This document shows, piece by piece, positions 5,404-5,678 of a stretch of DNA of 5,678 bases. The notes under the pieces were generated by a model. That model made no database searches. It had not been told where the DNA came from and saw only the letters and a list, made by a program, of their open reading frames with translations. The translations under genes were made by a program, and so were the position numbers. This DNA comes from Burkholderiales bacterium. GTDB lineage: Bacteria; Pseudomonadota; Gammaproteobacteria; Burkholderiales; Burkholderiaceae. The DNA is taken from NCBI GenBank assembly GCA_903643055.1, contig CAHJWV010000423.1:1-5678 (forward strand). The letters are read 5' to 3'. The stretch's first letter is position 1; the number at the start of each line of letters is the position of its first letter.

Positions 5404-5678
5404 TTGTGCATGCTGCGAGAACACTTTTGCCGCAGCAGGCGAGCAGATCGGCCTCACACAGGCGGCCGTCAGCGCCCAGATGCAGCGGCTCGAAGCCGAC
5501 CTCGGCTTCGCGCTGTTCGATCGCGTGGGCCGAGCGGCGAAGCTGAATGCGATGGGCCAACAGACCTTGGCTCGGGCGCAGGAATTGATTCGCCTGTACC
5601 GCAATCTGGGCGCAGTCGAGGCCGATCCGCCGGCCGCAACGCAGGTTCATATCGGCGCGATTGCATCCATTCAACGAT
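5398..5678 (+). pseudogene. LysR-family transcriptional regulator, 5' end damaged, 3' end outside window
   Basis: From 5423 the frame reads TFAAAGEQIGLTQAAVSAQM, then QRLEADLGFALFDRVGR: the winged helix-turn-helix of a LysR regulator with its recognition helix and the LFDR wing. The linker helix follows, and the effector domain begins at VHIGAIASI at the window edge. This frame has no suitable start codon. ATGGATTTG at 5398, in a different frame, gives the expected MDL...L start but reads MDLCMLREHF and then leaves the family pattern. About seven residues of helix 1 are missing, and a deletion of about 23 nt accounts for both the loss and the shift. The good frame is open back to an ATG at 5309, but that would give an unrelated N-terminus (MGWRGKEELALILG) with no Shine-Dalgarno. 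LysR identity is clear; loss of function is likely. The probable target is the divergent dehydrogenase-like gene. Confidence 0.75.

Noticed and set aside
5309..5422. LysR start at ATG 5309 in the frame of the helix-turn-helix
   Set aside because: The resulting N-terminus does not resemble LysR helix 1, crosses the AT-rich promoter and dyad, and has no Shine-Dalgarno. It is an accidental open stretch, although an automatic caller could choose it.
5287..5604. Upstream extension of the dehydrogenase-like frame on the minus strand
   Set aside because: It runs antisense through the LysR coding region, has no family similarity, and the Rossmann start MYRWNIAIIGFG follows a ribosome site at 5294-5298.

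Overview
This window looks like ordinary chromosomal DNA from a high-GC betaproteobacterium, most likely order Burkholderiales. I infer this from the GC-rich codon use and from the style of the PBP1A, DUF808 and LysR proteins; it cannot be proved without a database search. It contains three intact genes or gene ends on the left and middle, and a decayed regulator-enzyme pair on the right. I see no RNA gene, insertion sequence, CRISPR array or phage feature.

Layout. Positions 1-1136 (minus strand) hold the first ~378 residues of a fused permease/ATPase ABC exporter. Its membrane domain is complete, and the window ends just as the ATPase domain begins. A short divergent intergenic region (1137-1219) separates it from 1220-3586 (plus strand), a complete bifunctional class A penicillin-binding protein of the PBP1A type. 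Convergent with it after only 9 nt is 3596-4522 (minus strand), a complete inner-membrane protein of the DUF808/YedI family, whose leader carries a 10-bp tandem repeat.

Right end. Upstream of the DUF808 gene lies a homoserine-dehydrogenase-like gene on the minus strand (4618-5286). It is broken by an in-frame TAA, a one-base frameshift just before the catalytic EPDP segment, a further small deletion, and loss of the C-terminal part. Divergent from it is a LysR-type regulator (5398 to the window end) whose first helix is missing through a deletion of about 23 nt that also shifts the frame. The AT-rich region between them still carries a perfect 7-bp dyad and a 9-bp sequence repeated in inverted orientation, as expected of a LysR-controlled divergent promoter.

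Working together. The PBP1A and possibly the ABC exporter serve the cell envelope, but they are divergent and need not be functionally linked. The LysR/dehydrogenase pair looks like a former regulator-target module that has lost function at both ends while its operator remains. I find no convincing undescribed system; the clustered decay is the most notable signal.
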